A stretch of 64,000 nucleotides of DNA, from positions 1 through 64,000 of the forward strand of contig NC_012587.1 of NCBI RefSeq assembly GCF_000018545.1, in the 5' to 3' direction. Shown one piece after another: positions 26,505-38,168 of this stretch. The notes below the pieces were generated by a model. The model had not been told where the DNA came from and did not search any database. It saw nothing but the letters and a program-made list of their open reading frames with translations. A program made the translations under genes and the position numbers. This DNA is from Sinorhizobium fredii NGR234 (GTDB taxonomy: Bacteria; Pseudomonadota; Alphaproteobacteria; Rhizobiales; Rhizobiaceae). Positions within the stretch are counted from its first letter, which is position 1. Every line of letters starts with the position of its first letter.

Positions 26505-27395
26505 ATGACGATCGACCTTCTGGATTCGACGAGCGTGGTTGACACTTCACAGGTTCGCAGCCGCAAGACCATTGCGGCACCGGCAACCGATGTTCTCGGC
26601 CGTATCGCCAATCTCGAAACGCGGCTTGCCCGTACTGCCGCGGAGATCGACGCGGCGCAGGCCGTGCGTTACCGCGTCTTCGTCGAGGAGATGAAGGCGC
26701 AGGTGACGCCCGAGGCCGAACGGCGCAAGCGCGATGTCGACGGCTGGGACGCGATTTGCGACCATCTGCTCGTCCTCGACACCTCGATCGAAGGGGACGC
26801 CGAGGAGCAGATCGTCGGCACCTACCGCCTGCTGCGCCAGGAGGTCGCCGCGCGGGCGGGCGGCTTCTATTCGGCTTCCGAATTTGCCATCGACGATCTT
26901 CTCGCCCGTCATCCGGACAAGCGCTTCATGGAACTCGGCCGCTCCTGCGTGCTGCCGGAATACCGGACCAAGCGCACCGTGGAACTGCTCTGGCAGGGCA
27001 ATTGGGCCTATGCGCTGAAGCATGGCATCGATGCCATGTTCGGCTGCGGCTCCCTTCCGGGGGTCGTTCCCGAGGAGCATGCGCTGGCGCTTTCCTTTCT
27101 CCACCACAACCTGCTCGCCCGCGATCAATGGGCGGTCGCCGCCCGGCCGGAACTCTATCGCACGATGGATCTCATGCCGCCCGAAGCGATCAATCCGAAG
27201 AAGGCGCTTGCAGCGCTGCCGCCGCTCATCAAGGGCTATATGCGGCTCGGTGCGATGGTCGGCGACGGTGCCGTCGTCGATCACGCTTTCCGGACGACGG
27301 ACGTGCTGATCGTTCTGCCGATCAGCAATATCTCCGGCCGCTATCTCAACTACTACGGCGCCGACGCCGGCCGCTTTTCTTCGTCCGTCTCCTGA
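26505..27395 (+). CDS. olsB: Ornithine-lipid 3-hydroxyacyl-ACP acyltransferase OlsB
   Basis: GNAT-like N-acyltransferase that transfers a 3-hydroxyacyl group from ACP to ornithine, forming lyso-ornithine lipid. It has 296 residues. Typical segments are AAQAVRYRVFVEEM, CDHLLVLD, VGTYRLLRQE, ELGRSCVLPEYRTKRTVELLWQG and the later FGCGSLPGV. In S. meliloti olsB lies next to tme, as here, and makes membrane lipid under phosphate limitation. A weak PHO-box-like direct repeat (GTGTCAC, then TTGTTGC 11 bases on) is at 26437-26454. The acyltransferase for the second step, olsA, is at 42260. Confidence 0.93.
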   Translation: MTIDLLDSTSVVDTSQVRSRKTIAAPATDVLGRIANLETRLARTAAEIDAAQAVRYRVFVEEMKAQVTPEAERRKRDVDGWDAICDHLLVLDTSIEGDAEEQIVGTYRLLRQEVAARAGGFYSASEFAIDDLLARHPDKRFMELGRSCVLPEYRTKRTVELLWQGNWAYALKHGIDAMFGCGSLPGVVPEEHALALSFLHHNLLARDQWAVAARPELYRTMDLMPPEAINPKKALAALPPLIKGYMRLGAMVGDGAVVDHAFRTTDVLIVLPISNISGRYLNYYGADAGRFSSSVS

Positions 27396-27468
27396 TCACT
27401 CCGCCAGGACTCAGATCGGCGCCCATCCGGGCGGGCGGAGCCGCGCGATATTTGCAGCAATTTAAGTA

Positions 27469-27483
27469 TTAACCACTTATTAA
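27469..27483. promoter_or_regulatory. CtrA-type box TTAA-N7-TTAA
   Basis: A perfect TTAA (27469-27472), seven bases, then TTAA (27480-27483). This is the core binding pattern of the alphaproteobacterial cell-cycle regulator CtrA. An additional TTAA is at 27462. It sits in an AT-rich island unlike its surroundings, with a TTGACT hexamer at 27492 but no convincing -10 element. Confidence 0.45.
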
Positions 27484-27499
27484 GTATATGTTTGACTTC

Positions 27500-27706
27500 T
27501 AAAATAAAAATACGAAAGTCTACTCTTGTGGTTGGATCGAAATTTCAGCACGAAGCAGTGTAGAAAACAAAGGAATGATCGCCGCTGCAACCGAAAGAAG
27601 CCGCGGTCATCGGTAAATTCCTGCATTTTTAATGACGTAAGGTGTAGATCGGCCACAAATATTGAGCCCACTTCCGGTCCCAAAGAAGTGGGCTCTTGTT
27701 TTATTT
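27500..27706 (+). ncRNA. Candidate small RNA between olsB and tme
   Basis: This stretch lies in the 397-base gap between olsB and tme. It has unusually low GC and no good reading frame. It contains an imperfect hairpin closed by AGGAAT (27571-27576) and ATTCCT (27617-27622), then a perfect ten-pair terminator at 27664-27706. The 5' end is a guess. The terminator could instead end a long olsB 3' UTR. Confidence 0.4.
27664..27706 (+). terminator. Intrinsic terminator in the olsB-tme gap
   Basis: GAGCCCACTT (27664-27673) pairs perfectly with AAGTGGGCTC (27686-27695) across a 12-base loop and is followed by TTGTTTTATTT. It points rightward, 270 bases after the olsB stop. The tme gene is on the other strand and gains no comparable T-run from it. 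Confidence 0.85.
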
Positions 27707-27792
27707 ATAGACTTTGTATCGTTATTGCGCAGATTCGCGGATGCGTTTGTTCACGACCGGCGGATTTGTCCCGAAACGGGACGCGATGCAGT

Positions 27793-30078
27793 TCACGTCC
27801 CGGCATTGTAGGCGGCGATTGCCGCCAGGTTGACGATGTCGGAATCCTTGGCCGACATCGAGGTGATCTGCACCGACTTGTCGAAGCCGACGAGCAGCGG
27901 GCCGATGACGGTCGAGCCGCCCAGTTCCTGGAGCATCTTGGTGGAGATCGAGGCCGAGTGGAAGGCAGGCATCACCAACACGTTGGCGGTGCCGGAAAGC
28001 CGGCAGAACGGATATTGCTCGAGCACCCGATGATTGAGCGCCACGTCGGCGGCCATTTCGCCGTCATATTCGAAATCGACACGGCGCCGGTCGAGAATCT
28101 TCACCGCCTCGCGGACCCGCTCGGAGCGCTCGCCCGACGGATGGCCGAATGTCGAGTAGGCAAGCATGGCGACGCGGGGCATGTAGCCGAGCCGCTTGGC
28201 GAGCCCGGCGGCCTCCTCGGCGATATCGGCCAGCTCCTCGGCAGAGGGCATGTCGTGAACCGCGGTGTCGGCGACGAGCACGGTACGGCCGCGGCAGAGC
28301 GCGATCGATACGCCGATCACCCGGTGGCCGGGCTTTGCGTCGATACAGCGGCGGACGTCCTCGAGCGCGGTTGAGTAGTTGCGCGTCAGACCGGTAACCA
28401 TGCCGTCGGCATCGCCGAGCGCGACCATGGAGGCGGCGAAGTGGTTGCGGTCGTTGTTGATCAGCCGCTGCACGTCGCGGAAGAGATAACCCTTGCGCTG
28501 CAGCCGGGCATAGAGGAAGTCGGTATAGGCGCTGACGCGTTTCGACAGACGCGCATTGACGATCTGGATGCCGGGCCGATCGAGGTCGATGCCCTCCCGT
28601 TCGGCGGTTTCGCGCATCTGCTCCTCGCGCCCCAGCAGGATCGCCGTGCCGAGCTGCTGGTTCGCATAGGCAATGGCCGAGCGCATCATCTGCACTTCCT
28701 CGCCCTCGGCGAAGACGATGCGCTTCGGCTGACGGCGGACGCGCTCGAAAATCCGCTGCAGCGTCGAGGCGATCGGGTCGCGCCGGGCGGAAAGCTGCTG
28801 CCCATAGGCATTGAGATCCGCGATCGGCTTTTGCGCCACCCCGGTCTCCATGGCGGCCTTGGCGACGGCCATCGGGATCGCCGAGATCAGGCGCGGATCG
28901 AAGGGTACAGGAATGATGTATTGCGGCCCGAAGCGCGGCCGGTTGCCCTGATAGGCGGCGGCGACGTCGTCCGGCACGTCCTCCTTGGCGAGGCTCGCCA
29001 GCGCTTCCGCCGCGGCAATCTTCATCGCGTCGTTGATCGTCGAGGCGCGCACATCGAGCGCGCCGCGGAAGATGTAGGGAAAGCCGAGAACATTGTTGAC
29101 CTGGTTCGGATAGTCGGAGCGCCCGGTCGCGACGATCGCATCGTCGCGGATCTGGGCCACCTCTTCGGGGGTGATTTCCGGATCCGGATTGGCCATGGCG
29201 AAGATGATCGGCCTTGCCGCCATCGAACGCACCATCTCGGGCGAGAGGGCGCCCTTGGCCGAAAGGCCGAAGAACACGTCGGAACCCTCGACCGCCTCGG
29301 CCAGCGTCCGGCGGTCGGTCTTGACGGCGTGCGCCGACTTCCACTGGTTCATGCCCTCGGTGCGGCCCTGGAAGATCACCCCCTTGGTGTCGCAGAGGAT
29401 GATGTTTTCCGGGTTGAAGCCCATCGCCTTGATGAGCTCGATGCAGGCGATGGCCGCGGCACCCGCGCCGTTGCAGACGAGCTTCGTCGTCTTGAAGTCG
29501 CGGCCGGTCAGGGCCAGCGCATTGATGAGGCCGGCGGCGGCGATGATCGCGGTGCCGTGCTGGTCGTCATGGAACACCGGAATGTCCATGACCTCGCGCA
29601 GCCGCTGCTCGATGATGAAACAGTCCGGCGCCTTGATATCCTCGAGATTGATGCCGCCGAAGGACGGGCCGAGGAAGCGCACGCAGTTGATGAATTCGTC
29701 GACATTCTCGGTGTCGACTTCGAGATCGATCGAATCGACATCGGCAAAGCGCTTGAAGAGCACGGACTTGCCCTCCATCACCGGCTTCGAGGCAAGCGCG
29801 CCCAAATTGCCGAGGCCGAGGATCGCCGTGCCGTTCGAAATCACCGCCACCATGTTGCCGCGCGCCGTATAGTCGTAGGCCGTCGCCGGATCCTCGGCGA
29901 TTGCCTTGACGGGCACGGCGACGCCCGGCGAATAGGCGAGCGACAGGTCGCGCTGCGTCGCCATCGGCTTCGTCGGTGAAATCTCCAGCTTTCCGGGACG
30001 ACCCTGGGAATGGAAGTCGAGCGCCTCCTGGGCGGTGACGCTCGTCATCGTGCGGTCGGTCTTGTCGGTAGCCGGCAT
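27793..30078 (-). CDS. tme: NADP-type malic enzyme with C-terminal phosphotransacetylase-like domain
   Basis: Oxidatively decarboxylates malate to pyruvate. It has 761 residues. The malic-enzyme part occupies about 1-430 ([29 protein letters not shown] [31 protein letters not shown], and [15 protein letters not shown]). A phosphotransacetylase-like domain follows from about 435 ([16 protein letters not shown] to the end), which in rhizobial enzymes is regulatory. S. meliloti has two paralogues, dme (NAD) and tme (NADP). Assignment to tme rests on the neighbouring olsB. AGGAGGTTGAGG precedes the ATG. It is divergent from mutS. Confidence 0.92.
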   Translation of the reverse strand: MPATDKTDRTMTSVTAQEALDFHSQGRPGKLEISPTKPMATQRDLSLAYSPGVAVPVKAIAEDPATAYDYTARGNMVAVISNGTAILGLGNLGALASKPVMEGKSVLFKRFADVDSIDLEVDTENVDEFINCVRFLGPSFGGINLEDIKAPDCFIIEQRLREVMDIPVFHDDQHGTAIIAAAGLINALALTGRDFKTTKLVCNGAGAAAIACIELIKAMGFNPENIILCDTKGVIFQGRTEGMNQWKSAHAVKTDRRTLAEAVEGSDVFFGLSAKGALSPEMVRSMAARPIIFAMANPDPEITPEEVAQIRDDAIVATGRSDYPNQVNNVLGFPYIFRGALDVRASTINDAMKIAAAEALASLAKEDVPDDVAAAYQGNRPRFGPQYIIPVPFDPRLISAIPMAVAKAAMETGVAQKPIADLNAYGQQLSARRDPIASTLQRIFERVRRQPKRIVFAEGEEVQMMRSAIAYANQQLGTAILLGREEQMRETAEREGIDLDRPGIQIVNARLSKRVSAYTDFLYARLQRKGYLFRDVQRLINNDRNHFAASMVALGDADGMVTGLTRNYSTALEDVRRCIDAKPGHRVIGVSIALCRGRTVLVADTAVHDMPSAEELADIAEEAAGLAKRLGYMPRVAMLAYSTFGHPSGERSERVREAVKILDRRRVDFEYDGEMAADVALNHRVLEQYPFCRLSGTANVLVMPAFHSASISTKMLQELGGSTVIGPLLVGFDKSVQITSMSAKDSDIVNLAAIAAYNAGT

Positions 30079-30180
30079 GTTTCCTCAACCTCCTGTGGGC
30101 GACCGTTCCGGTCTGCCGCTTTCCTGTTGTCGTCTATAAATGCTTGCGGATATTGTGACATCTCTTTTTTTGGAACAATC

Positions 30181-32928
30181 ATGAATTTCGTGTCTGACGC
30201 ATCGAGCCGCACGGGCGACGTCCTTTCCGTGTCCGATCTGGCCAGCGAGGAGAGCCGCTCCACTGCCACGCCGATGATGGAGCAGTTCATCGAGATCAAG
30301 GCGAACAATCCGGATTCGCTTCTGTTCTACCGGATGGGCGATTTCTACGAGCTGTTCTTCCAGGATGCGGTGGAGGCCTCCCGCGCGCTCGGCATCACGC
30401 TGACGAAACGCGGCCAGCATCTGGGCCAGGATATCCCGATGTGCGGCGTGCCGGTGCATGCCGCCGACGACTATCTGCAGAAGCTGATCGCGCTTGGCTT
30501 CCGGGTCGCGGTCTGCGAGCAGGTGGAAGATCCCGCCGAAGCCAAGAAGCGCGGCAGCAAATCCGTCGTGCGCCGCGATGTGGTGCGGCTGGTGACGCCG
30601 GGGACCATCACCGAGGACAAGCTGCTGTCGCCCTCGGAATCGAACTATCTGATGGCGCTGGCCCGCATCCGCAGCGGCTCGGAGCCCGCCTATGCGCTCG
30701 CCTGGATCGATATTTCGACCGGTATCTTCCGCCTCGCCGAGACGGCCGAGAGCCGTCTGCTCGCCGACATCCTGCGCGTCGAGCCGCGCGAGCTGATCCT
30801 CCCGGACACCGTCTTCCACGATCCGGAGCTGCGCCCGGTCTTCGACGTGCTCGGCCGGGTGGCCGTGCCGCAGCCCGCAGTCCTGTTCGACAGCGCCACC
30901 GCGGAAGGCCGCATCGCCCGCTATTACGGGGTCAAGACCCTCGACGGTTTCGGCACCTTCTCCCGCGCCGAACTCGCGGCCGCTTCCGCGGCGATCTCCT
31001 ATGTCGAGAAGACCCAGATCCAGGAGCGTCCGGCGCTCGGTATCCCCGAGAGGGAAAGCGCCGCCTCGACCCTCTTCATCGACCCGGCAACCCGCGCCAA
31101 TCTCGAACTCGTCAAGACGCTCTCCGGCGCCCGTGAAGGAACCTTGCTGAGAGCCCTCGACCGGACCGTCACCAGCGGCGGCGCGCGTCTGCTCGCCGAG
31201 CGGCTGATGTCGCCTCTGACCGACCCGGATCGGATCAATCAGCGGCTCGATTCGATCGAGGTGCTGCTCGACCAGCCAAGCTTCGCGATCGATGTCCGCG
31301 ACACCTTGCGCCGCGCCCCGGACATGCCGCGTGCCCTGTCCAGGCTCGCGCTCGGCCGCGGCGGGCCGCGCGACCTCGGCGCCATCCAGGCGGGTCTCCG
31401 CGCTGCGGCGGCGACCGCGACGCTGCTTTCGGGCGCCCGGCTTTCGGAGGAGCTGACCGAGGCGCATGCCGCGATCGCCGCGCTGCCGGCAGCCTTGCTG
31501 GCGCGTCTCGATTCGATGCTCGCCGAGGACCTGCCGCTTCTGAAGCGCGATGGCGGCTTCCTGCGCGAAGCGGCGAGCGGCGAGCTCGACGAGATGCGGG
31601 CGCTGCGCGACCAGTCGCGCCGGGTCATCGCCGGCCTGCAACTGCAATATTGCGAAGAGACCGGCATCAAGTCGCTGAAGATCAAGCACAACAATGTGCT
31701 CGGCTATTTCATCGAAGTCACCGCCGGCAATGCCGGGGCGATGACCGATACGGACGCCGGTCGCGCCCGTTTCATCCATCGCCAAACCATGGCGAGCGCC
31801 ATGCGCTTCACCACGACGGAACTTGCCGAGCTCGAAACGAAGATCGCCAATGCCGCCGACCGGGCGCTGGCAATCGAGCTCGAGGCTTTCGAGGCAATGG
31901 CGCGCGAGGTCGTCGCCGATGCCGAGGCGATCAAGGCGGCGTCGCTGGCGCTCGCGATGCTCGACGTCTCGGCGGGGCTTGCCGTGCTTGCCGAAGAGCA
32001 GAACTATGCGCGGCCCGCCGTCGATCGCTCGCGGATGTTCTTGATCGATGGCGGGCGCCATCCGGTCGTCGAACAAGCGCTGCGGCGCCAGGCGGGCAAT
32101 CCTTTCGTTGCCAATGGTTGCGACCTGTCGCCGCCGGACGGTCCGGAGGCCGGTGCCATCTGGCTGCTCACCGGCCCGAACATGGGCGGCAAGTCGACCT
32201 TCCTGCGGCAGAACGCGCTGATCGCCATCATGGCGCAGATGGGTTCCTTCGTGCCTGCGAACGCCGCCCATATCGGCATCGTCGACCGGCTCTTTTCGCG
32301 CGTCGGTGCCTCGGACGATCTCGCCCGCGGCCGCTCGACCTTCATGGTCGAGATGGTCGAGACGGCGGCGATCCTCAACCAGGCAACCGACCACTCGCTC
32401 GTCATCCTCGACGAGATCGGCCGCGGCACGGCGACCTTCGACGGCCTGTCGATCGCCTGGGCGGCGGTCGAGCACCTGCATGAAGTCAATCGCTGCCGCG
32501 GTCTCTTCGCGACGCATTTCCACGAATTGACGGTTCTCTCCGAAAAGCTCGGGCGCCTGTCGAACGCCACCATGCGGGTCAAGGAGTGGGACGGCGACGT
32601 GATCTTCCTGCACGAGGTCGGCCCCGGTGCGGCCGACCGTTCCTACGGCATCCAGGTCGCCCGCCTTGCGGGTCTCCCTGCCTCGGTCGTCGCCCGGGCA
32701 AGGGACGTCCTAGCCAACCTCGAGGATGCCGATCGCAAGAACCCGGCGAGCCAGTTGATCGACGACTTGCCGCTTTTCCAGGTGGCCGTCCGGCGCGAGG
32801 AAGTGGCAAGGGCATCCGGCCCTTCCAGGGCCGAAGAGGCGCTGAGGGCGATCAATCCCGACGACATGACGCCGCGCGAGGCGCTCGAGGCGCTCTATGC
32901 TTTGAAAAAGGACCTTGCCGGCCGCTGA
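30181..32928 (+). CDS. mutS: DNA mismatch repair protein MutS
   Basis: Recognises mismatches and small loops and recruits MutL. It has 915 residues. The N-terminal mismatch domain has [15 protein letters not shown] (the Phe-x-Glu wedge region is the downstream [16 protein letters not shown] part). Connector, lever and clamp domains follow. The ATPase has Walker [14 protein letters not shown] near residue 664, Walker [17 protein letters not shown] and [12 protein letters not shown] rhizobial-type N-terminal tail of about 45 residues precedes the mismatch domain. The ATG at 30181 follows GGAAC. It is divergent from tme, and mutL is not in the window. Confidence 0.97.
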   Translation: MNFVSDASSRTGDVLSVSDLASEESRSTATPMMEQFIEIKANNPDSLLFYRMGDFYELFFQDAVEASRALGITLTKRGQHLGQDIPMCGVPVHAADDYLQKLIALGFRVAVCEQVEDPAEAKKRGSKSVVRRDVVRLVTPGTITEDKLLSPSESNYLMALARIRSGSEPAYALAWIDISTGIFRLAETAESRLLADILRVEPRELILPDTVFHDPELRPVFDVLGRVAVPQPAVLFDSATAEGRIARYYGVKTLDGFGTFSRAELAAASAAISYVEKTQIQERPALGIPERESAASTLFIDPATRANLELVKTLSGAREGTLLRALDRTVTSGGARLLAERLMSPLTDPDRINQRLDSIEVLLDQPSFAIDVRDTLRRAPDMPRALSRLALGRGGPRDLGAIQAGLRAAAATATLLSGARLSEELTEAHAAIAALPAALLARLDSMLAEDLPLLKRDGGFLREAASGELDEMRALRDQSRRVIAGLQLQYCEETGIKSLKIKHNNVLGYFIEVTAGNAGAMTDTDAGRARFIHRQTMASAMRFTTTELAELETKIANAADRALAIELEAFEAMAREVVADAEAIKAASLALAMLDVSAGLAVLAEEQNYARPAVDRSRMFLIDGGRHPVVEQALRRQAGNPFVANGCDLSPPDGPEAGAIWLLTGPNMGGKSTFLRQNALIAIMAQMGSFVPANAAHIGIVDRLFSRVGASDDLARGRSTFMVEMVETAAILNQATDHSLVILDEIGRGTATFDGLSIAWAAVEHLHEVNRCRGLFATHFHELTVLSEKLGRLSNATMRVKEWDGDVIFLHEVGPGAADRSYGIQVARLAGLPASVVARARDVLANLEDADRKNPASQLIDDLPLFQVAVRREEVARASGPSRAEEALRAINPDDMTPREALEALYALKKDLAGR

Positions 32929-32995
32929 CTTCGGCCGCGCGCGGTCGTTTTGCATTGCACCGATTTTCCCTGTCCATCGACGGGCAAAAAGGCTA

Positions 32996-33158
32996 TACAG
33001 CGCCGCGTGCCTTTTCATGAGGCCACGCGGTAGTGCTTGAAATGCTGCATGAATCCGGCTCTGCAGCGCCGCGCGCCGACCCGACGCGCAAAGGTCGCTG
33101 TGGCACTTCGAATGCTGCATGTTTCATCCCTGAATCGGCTACGATTCAACGAAACATG
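32996..33158. repeat. Two tandem family A mosaic repeats in the mutS-glnD gap
   Basis: Copy one (32996-33051) runs TACAGCGCCGCGTGCC...CACGCGG...TGCTGCATG. Copy two (33061-33158) runs GCAGCGCCGCGCGCC...GCGCAAAGGTCGCTGT, GCACTTCGAATGCTGCATG and a hairpin TGAATCGGCTACGATTCA. Both are inverted relative to the copies at 16524 and 21362. They occupy half of the 323-base gap; the remainder shows no gene. Confidence 0.8.
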
Positions 33159-33251
33159 TAGTAGACAGAAGCCGATCCGAATGACATGCAGGAACGCCTG
33201 CACATGCAGCGAACCATACGATCAGTCGGACAGGACGCCTCCCGGCACTTT

Positions 33252-36101
33252 ATGGCCAGACACGAAACTTCCTTCCCCGAAATTCTCGACGTCGCCGCGC
33301 TGCGGGCGAAATGCGGCTTCATCGCCGCGGCCCATGCCGAGCAGCGCGAACCGATGCGCCGCGCCCTTCTCGCCGCCTTCAAGGAGGCGAACAACGCCGG
33401 CCGCGCCAAGGCACGCCAACTGCTTGCCGCCGACGGCGCTGGCATCAAATGCGCCGAGCGCATTTCCTGGCTGCAGGACCAGCTCATCACGGTGCTGCAC
33501 GATTTCATGCTGAACGAGGTCTTCGACGCGGCCCATGCGCCGCCGGCGGCCCGGCTCGCGGTGACCGCGGTCGGCGGCTACGGCCGCGGCACGCTGGCGC
33601 CGGGCTCGGACATCGACCTGCTCTTCCTGCTGCCGTCCAAGAGGGCGGTCTGGGCCGAACCCGCCATCGAGTTCATGCTCTATGTCCTGTGGGATCTCGG
33701 CTTCAAGGTCGGCCATGCGACCAGGACCATCGACGAATGCATCCGCCTGTCGCGCGCCGACATGACGATACGCACGGCAATCCTCGAATGCCGCTATATT
33801 TGCGGCTCCGAGGCATTGGCGGGCGAACTGGAACAGCGTTTCGATCACGAGATCGTCCGCAACACCGGCCCCGAATTCATCGCTGCCAAGCTCGCCGAAC
33901 GGGACGGGCGCCACCGCAAGGCCGGCGACACCCGCTACCTCGTCGAGCCGAACGTCAAGGAAGGCAAGGGGGGCTTGCGCGATCTGCACACGCTGTTCTG
34001 GATCGCCAAGTATTTCTACCGGGTCAAGGATCCGGCCGACCTCGTCAAGCTCGCCGTCCTGTCGCGGCAGGAATACAAGCTCTTCCAGAAGTCGGACGAT
34101 TTCCTCTGGGCAGTGCGCTGCCACATGCATTTCCTGACCGGAAAGGCGGAGGAGCGGCTGTCCTTCGACATCCAGCGCGAGATTGCCGAAGCGCTCGGCT
34201 ATCACGACCATCCGGGTCTCTCGGCGGTCGAACGCTTCATGAAGCATTATTTCCTCGTCGCCAAGGATGTCGGCGATCTCACCCGCATCTTCTGCGCGGC
34301 GCTCGAAGACCAGCAGGCCAAGGACACGCCCGGGATTTCCGGCGTCTTCAGCCGCTTCAAGCACCGCACCCGCAAGATCGCCGGCACGCTCGACTTCGTC
34401 GACGATGGCGGGCGCATCGCGCTCGCCAGCCCGGACGTCTTCAAGCGCGAGCCGATCAACCTGCTGCGGCTGTTCCACATCGCCGATATCCACGGCCTGG
34501 AATTCCATCCGAACGCGCTGAAGCAGGTGACGCGGTCGCTCGGCCTGATCACGCCGCATCTGCGCGAGAACGACGAGGCCAACCGGCTCTTCCTGTCGAT
34601 CCTGACCTCCCGGCGCAATCCGGAACTGATCCTGCGGCGGATGAACGAGGCGGGCGTGCTCGGCCGCTTCATTCCGGATTTCGGCAAGATCGTCTCGATG
34701 ATGCAGTTCAACATGTACCACCACTACACGGTGGACGAGCACCTGCTGCGCACGGTCGACGTTCTGTCCCGGATCGATCGCGGCCTTGAGGAGGAGGCAC
34801 ATCCGCTGACGGCGATGCTGATGCCCGGCATCGAGGACCGCTCGGCGCTCTATGTCGCGGTGCTGCTGCACGACATCGCCAAGGGCCGCCCCGAGGACCA
34901 TTCGGTCGCCGGCGCCAAGGTGGCCCGCAAGCTCTGCCCGCGCCTCGGCCTGTCGCCGAAGCAGACGGAAACCGTCGTCTGGCTGGTCGAGGAGCATTTG
35001 ACCATGTCGATGGTTGCACAGACCCGTGACCTCAACGATCGCAAGACCATCCTCGATTTCGCCGAACGGGTGCAATCGCTCGATCGCCTGAAGATGCTGC
35101 TCATCCTGACCGTCTGCGACATCCGGGCCGTCGGGCCGGGCGTCTGGAACGGCTGGAAGGGCCAGTTGCTGCGCACGCTCTACTACGAGACGGAACTGCT
35201 TCTCTCCGGCGGCTTCTCGGAACTGTCGCGCAAGGAGCGGGCGAAGCACGCCGCCCATATGCTGAGCGACGCGCTGAAGGACTGGTCGAAGAAGGAGCGG
35301 GACGCCTATGTCCGGCTGCACTACCAGCCCTATCTCCTCACCGTGGCGCTCGAGGACCAGGTGCGCCACGCCGAATTCATCCGCGAGGCGGACCGCGCCG
35401 GTAAGACCCTGGCGACAATGGTGCGCACCCATCATTTCCACGCCATCACCGAGATCACCGTGCTTTCGCCGGACCATCCGCGCCTGCTGACGGTCATCGC
35501 CGGCGCCTGCGCGGCGGCGGGCGCCAACATCGTCGATGCGCAGATCCATACGACCTCGGACGGCCGGGCGCTGGATACGATCCTCGTCAACCGCGAGTTC
35601 TCGGTCGACGAGGACGAGATGCGGCGGGCGGCGAGCATCGGCAAGCTGATCGAGGACGTGCTCTCCGGCCGCAAGCGCCTGCCGGAGGTGATCGCCAGCC
35701 GCACCCGGGCGAAGAAGCGCAGCAAGGCCTTCACCGTGACGCCCGAGGTGACGATCAGCAACACGCTGTCGAACAAGTTCACCGTCATCGAGGTCGAGGG
35801 CCTCGACCGGACGGGTCTGCTTTCCGAGATCACCGCGGTGCTCTCGGACCTGTCGCTCGACATCGCCTCGGCCCATATCACCACCTTCGGCGAGAAGGTG
35901 ATCGACACCTTCTACGTCACCGATCTCGTCGGCGCGAAGATCACCAACGAGAACCGGCAGGGCAATATCGCCGCGCGCCTGAAGGCGGTGCTGGCGGGCG
36001 AGGTCGACGAGGCGCGCGAGCGCATGCCCTCCGGCATCATCGCGCCGGCCCATTCGCCGCGGTCGTCGCACGCTGCCAGAACGACAAAAGTCGAAACATG
36101 A
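33252..36101 (+). CDS. glnD: Bifunctional PII uridylyltransferase / uridylyl-removing enzyme GlnD
   Basis: Primary nitrogen sensor that adds UMP to PII proteins when glutamine is low and removes it when glutamine is high. With the ATG at 33252 it has 949 residues, the length I recall for S. meliloti GlnD. The nucleotidyltransferase motif [18 protein letters not shown] lies near residue 108, and the HD phosphohydrolase motif [14 protein letters not shown] near 540. Two ACT domains are near 735 ([17 protein letters not shown]) and 845 ([19 protein letters not shown]). In-frame ATGs at 33186 and 33204 would add up to 22 unconserved residues. The stop overlaps the murJ start by four bases. Confidence 0.96.
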   Translation: MARHETSFPEILDVAALRAKCGFIAAAHAEQREPMRRALLAAFKEANNAGRAKARQLLAADGAGIKCAERISWLQDQLITVLHDFMLNEVFDAAHAPPAARLAVTAVGGYGRGTLAPGSDIDLLFLLPSKRAVWAEPAIEFMLYVLWDLGFKVGHATRTIDECIRLSRADMTIRTAILECRYICGSEALAGELEQRFDHEIVRNTGPEFIAAKLAERDGRHRKAGDTRYLVEPNVKEGKGGLRDLHTLFWIAKYFYRVKDPADLVKLAVLSRQEYKLFQKSDDFLWAVRCHMHFLTGKAEERLSFDIQREIAEALGYHDHPGLSAVERFMKHYFLVAKDVGDLTRIFCAALEDQQAKDTPGISGVFSRFKHRTRKIAGTLDFVDDGGRIALASPDVFKREPINLLRLFHIADIHGLEFHPNALKQVTRSLGLITPHLRENDEANRLFLSILTSRRNPELILRRMNEAGVLGRFIPDFGKIVSMMQFNMYHHYTVDEHLLRTVDVLSRIDRGLEEEAHPLTAMLMPGIEDRSALYVAVLLHDIAKGRPEDHSVAGAKVARKLCPRLGLSPKQTETVVWLVEEHLTMSMVAQTRDLNDRKTILDFAERVQSLDRLKMLLILTVCDIRAVGPGVWNGWKGQLLRTLYYETELLLSGGFSELSRKERAKHAAHMLSDALKDWSKKERDAYVRLHYQPYLLTVALEDQVRHAEFIREADRAGKTLATMVRTHHFHAITEITVLSPDHPRLLTVIAGACAAAGANIVDAQIHTTSDGRALDTILVNREFSVDEDEMRRAASIGKLIEDVLSGRKRLPEVIASRTRAKKRSKAFTVTPEVTISNTLSNKFTVIEVEGLDRTGLLSEITAVLSDLSLDIASAHITTFGEKVIDTFYVTDLVGAKITNENRQGNIAARLKAVLAGEVDEARERMPSGIIAPAHSPRSSHAARTTKVET

Positions 36102-37705
36102 GCCTGGTCAAGAAATTTGCGACGGTCGGGGGCGCGACGCTCGGAAGCCGCGTCTTCGGCTTTGTGCGCGAGACCTTCATGGCGGCCGCGCTCGGCACCG
36201 GACCGGTCGCCGACGCCTTTAACACGGCCTTTCGGCTGCCCAATACCTTCCGCCGGCTTTTCGCCGAGGGGGCGTTCAACGCTGCCTTCGTGCCGCTCTT
36301 TGCCAAGGAGATCGAGGCACGCGGCATGGAGGGCGCCCGCCGCTTTTCCGAAGAAGTCTTCGGCGTCCTGTTCACGGTTCTTTTGTTTCTGACGATCGCG
36401 ATGGAACTGGCGATGCCGTTCATCGTGCGCGAACTGATCGCCCCCGGTTTCGCCGACGATCCGGCGAAATTCGCAAGCACCGTCACCTTCGCGACGATCA
36501 TGTTCCCCTATCTCGCCTGCATGTCGCTGGCGGCGATGATGGCGGGCATGCTCAATTCGCTGCATCGCTATTTCGCTGCGGCGATCGCGCCGGTGTTCCT
36601 GAACGTCATCCTGATCGGTGTGCTGGCCTATGCCTGGTATAGCGGCCAGGACCCGGTTGCCGTCGGCTATGGGCTCTCCTGGGGCGTCATGGCCGCCGGC
36701 CTCGTGCAACTCGCCATCGTCTGGATCGCCGTCCGCAACGCCGGGATCAAGATCGGTTTCCGCCGTCCGCGGTTGACCGCCAATGTCCGGCGCCTGCTCG
36801 TCCTGGCGCTGCCGGCGGCGATCACCGGCGGCATCACCCAGATCAACCTGCTGATCAACACCAACATCGCCTCGGCGCAGGAAGGGGCGGTCTCCTCGCT
36901 CGTCTATGCGGACCGTATCTACCAGCTTCCCCTCGGCGTCGTCGGCATCGCGGTTGCGACCGTCCTGTTGCCGGAATTGTCGCGCGCCCTTCGGGGAGGC
37001 AATCTCAACGAGGCGGCGAACTTGCAGAACCGCTCCGTCGAATTCACCCTGTTCCTCACCTTGCCGGCCGCCGCCGCGCTGCTCGTCATGTCGGAACCGA
37101 TCGTCCGGCTGCTTTTCGAGCGCGGCAAGTTCTCGCCGGAAGCGACCGTCGTCGTCGGGCATATCCTGGCGATCTACGGCCTCGGCCTGCCGGCCTTCGT
37201 GCTGATCAAGGCCTTCATTCCGGGCTTTTTCGCGCGCGAGGATACCCGCACGCCGATGATCTTCGCGGCGATCTCCGTCGTGGTGAACGTGTCGCTGGCG
37301 GTGACGCTGTTTCCGCCGCTCGGCGCAAGCGGCATCGCCACCGCCGAGATCGTTGCGGGCTGGGTCAATGCACTGCTCCTCTTCACGACCCTCCTCTGGC
37401 GCGGGCATTGGGGCCGCGACATCCCGCTGCTGACGCGCGTTCCCCGTCTCGTGATCGCCGCTGCGATCATGGCCGCGGCGCTCCATTACGCCATCGAGTG
37501 GTTGGCTTTCCCGCTTTCCTCGGCGGCGCCGCTCGCCGTCCGTGCGGCAACCGTCTGCGGCCTGGTGGCGGCCGCCATGGCGATCTATTTCGCCTCGGCC
37601 TTCGGGCTCGGCGGCGCCAGCCTGGGAATGATCCGGCGCAGTTTGAAACGCAGGGCCGCGCCGGCGGCTGCTCCGACAACGGGCGAAGGGCCGGATTCGC
37701 CGTGA
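36098..37705 (+). CDS. murJ: Lipid II flippase MurJ
   Basis: Flips lipid II across the inner membrane for peptidoglycan synthesis. It has 535 residues with about 14 hydrophobic helices. The signature [24 protein letters not shown] near the N-terminus and [23 protein letters not shown] are classic MurJ/MviN segments. It is coupled to glnD through ATGA, a linkage typical of Rhizobiales. Its own stop overlaps the next start (GTGA). Confidence 0.96.
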   Translation: MSLVKKFATVGGATLGSRVFGFVRETFMAAALGTGPVADAFNTAFRLPNTFRRLFAEGAFNAAFVPLFAKEIEARGMEGARRFSEEVFGVLFTVLLFLTIAMELAMPFIVRELIAPGFADDPAKFASTVTFATIMFPYLACMSLAAMMAGMLNSLHRYFAAAIAPVFLNVILIGVLAYAWYSGQDPVAVGYGLSWGVMAAGLVQLAIVWIAVRNAGIKIGFRRPRLTANVRRLLVLALPAAITGGITQINLLINTNIASAQEGAVSSLVYADRIYQLPLGVVGIAVATVLLPELSRALRGGNLNEAANLQNRSVEFTLFLTLPAAAALLVMSEPIVRLLFERGKFSPEATVVVGHILAIYGLGLPAFVLIKAFIPGFFAREDTRTPMIFAAISVVVNVSLAVTLFPPLGASGIATAEIVAGWVNALLLFTTLLWRGHWGRDIPLLTRVPRLVIAAAIMAAALHYAIEWLAFPLSSAAPLAVRAATVCGLVAAAMAIYFASAFGLGGASLGMIRRSLKRRAAPAAAPTTGEGPDSP

Positions 37706-38094
37706 AGCAGACCATCGCCCGCATCGCCATTCTCGTGCCGGACTATGACGAGGGTCTTGCCTTCTATTGCGGCCGGTTGGGCTTCGAGCTGATCGAGGAC
37801 ACCGATCTCGGTGCCGGCAAGCGTTGGGTGCTGGTGCGGCCGACGGGCGCGACCGAAACCGCGCTGCTCATCGCCAAGGCCGAGGGCGAACGGCAGAACG
37901 CCGCGATCGGCAACCAGGCCGGCGGCCGCGTCGGCTTCTTTCTCTTCACCGACGATTTCGCCCGCGACCACGCGGCGATGCTTGCCGCCGGCGTCGAATT
38001 TCTCGAGCCGCCGCGCCATGAGGCCTACGGGACTGTGGCGGTCTTCACCGATCCGTTCGGCAATCGCTGGGACCTGCTGCAGCCAGCCTCTTGA
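37702..38094 (+). CDS. VOC-family protein downstream of murJ
   Basis: A 130-residue vicinal-oxygen-chelate protein. The first module is [33 protein letters not shown], and the second ends [16 protein letters not shown]. The function is unknown. The GTG at 37702 overlaps the murJ stop by four bases (GTGA), so it is translated together with murJ. It is one of three VOC-domain genes in the window; the others are at 4024 (fusion) and 7749. Confidence 0.88.
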   Translation: MKQTIARIAILVPDYDEGLAFYCGRLGFELIEDTDLGAGKRWVLVRPTGATETALLIAKAEGERQNAAIGNQAGGRVGFFLFTDDFARDHAAMLAAGVEFLEPPRHEAYGTVAVFTDPFGNRWDLLQPAS

Positions 38095-38168
38095 TTGCAT
38101 TTGGCCCGGCGTGCATAAGCGCGGCGGATATCAATGGGTGGGCCCTCCACAAGCCCGATGAGGACGAC

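Noticed and set aside
27480..27683. 67-codon leftward frame in the olsB-tme gap
   Set aside because: Overlaps the AT-rich candidate sRNA and the perfect terminator stem. Phe/Arg-rich random-looking sequence.
30085..32613. Open frame of 842 codons antisense to mutS
   Set aside because: Same cause. mutS is certain on the plus strand with all motifs intact.
33222..36071. Open frame of 949 codons antisense to glnD
   Set aside because: Product of biased third positions in glnD on the other strand. The His/Arg/Asp-rich sequence has no domain.
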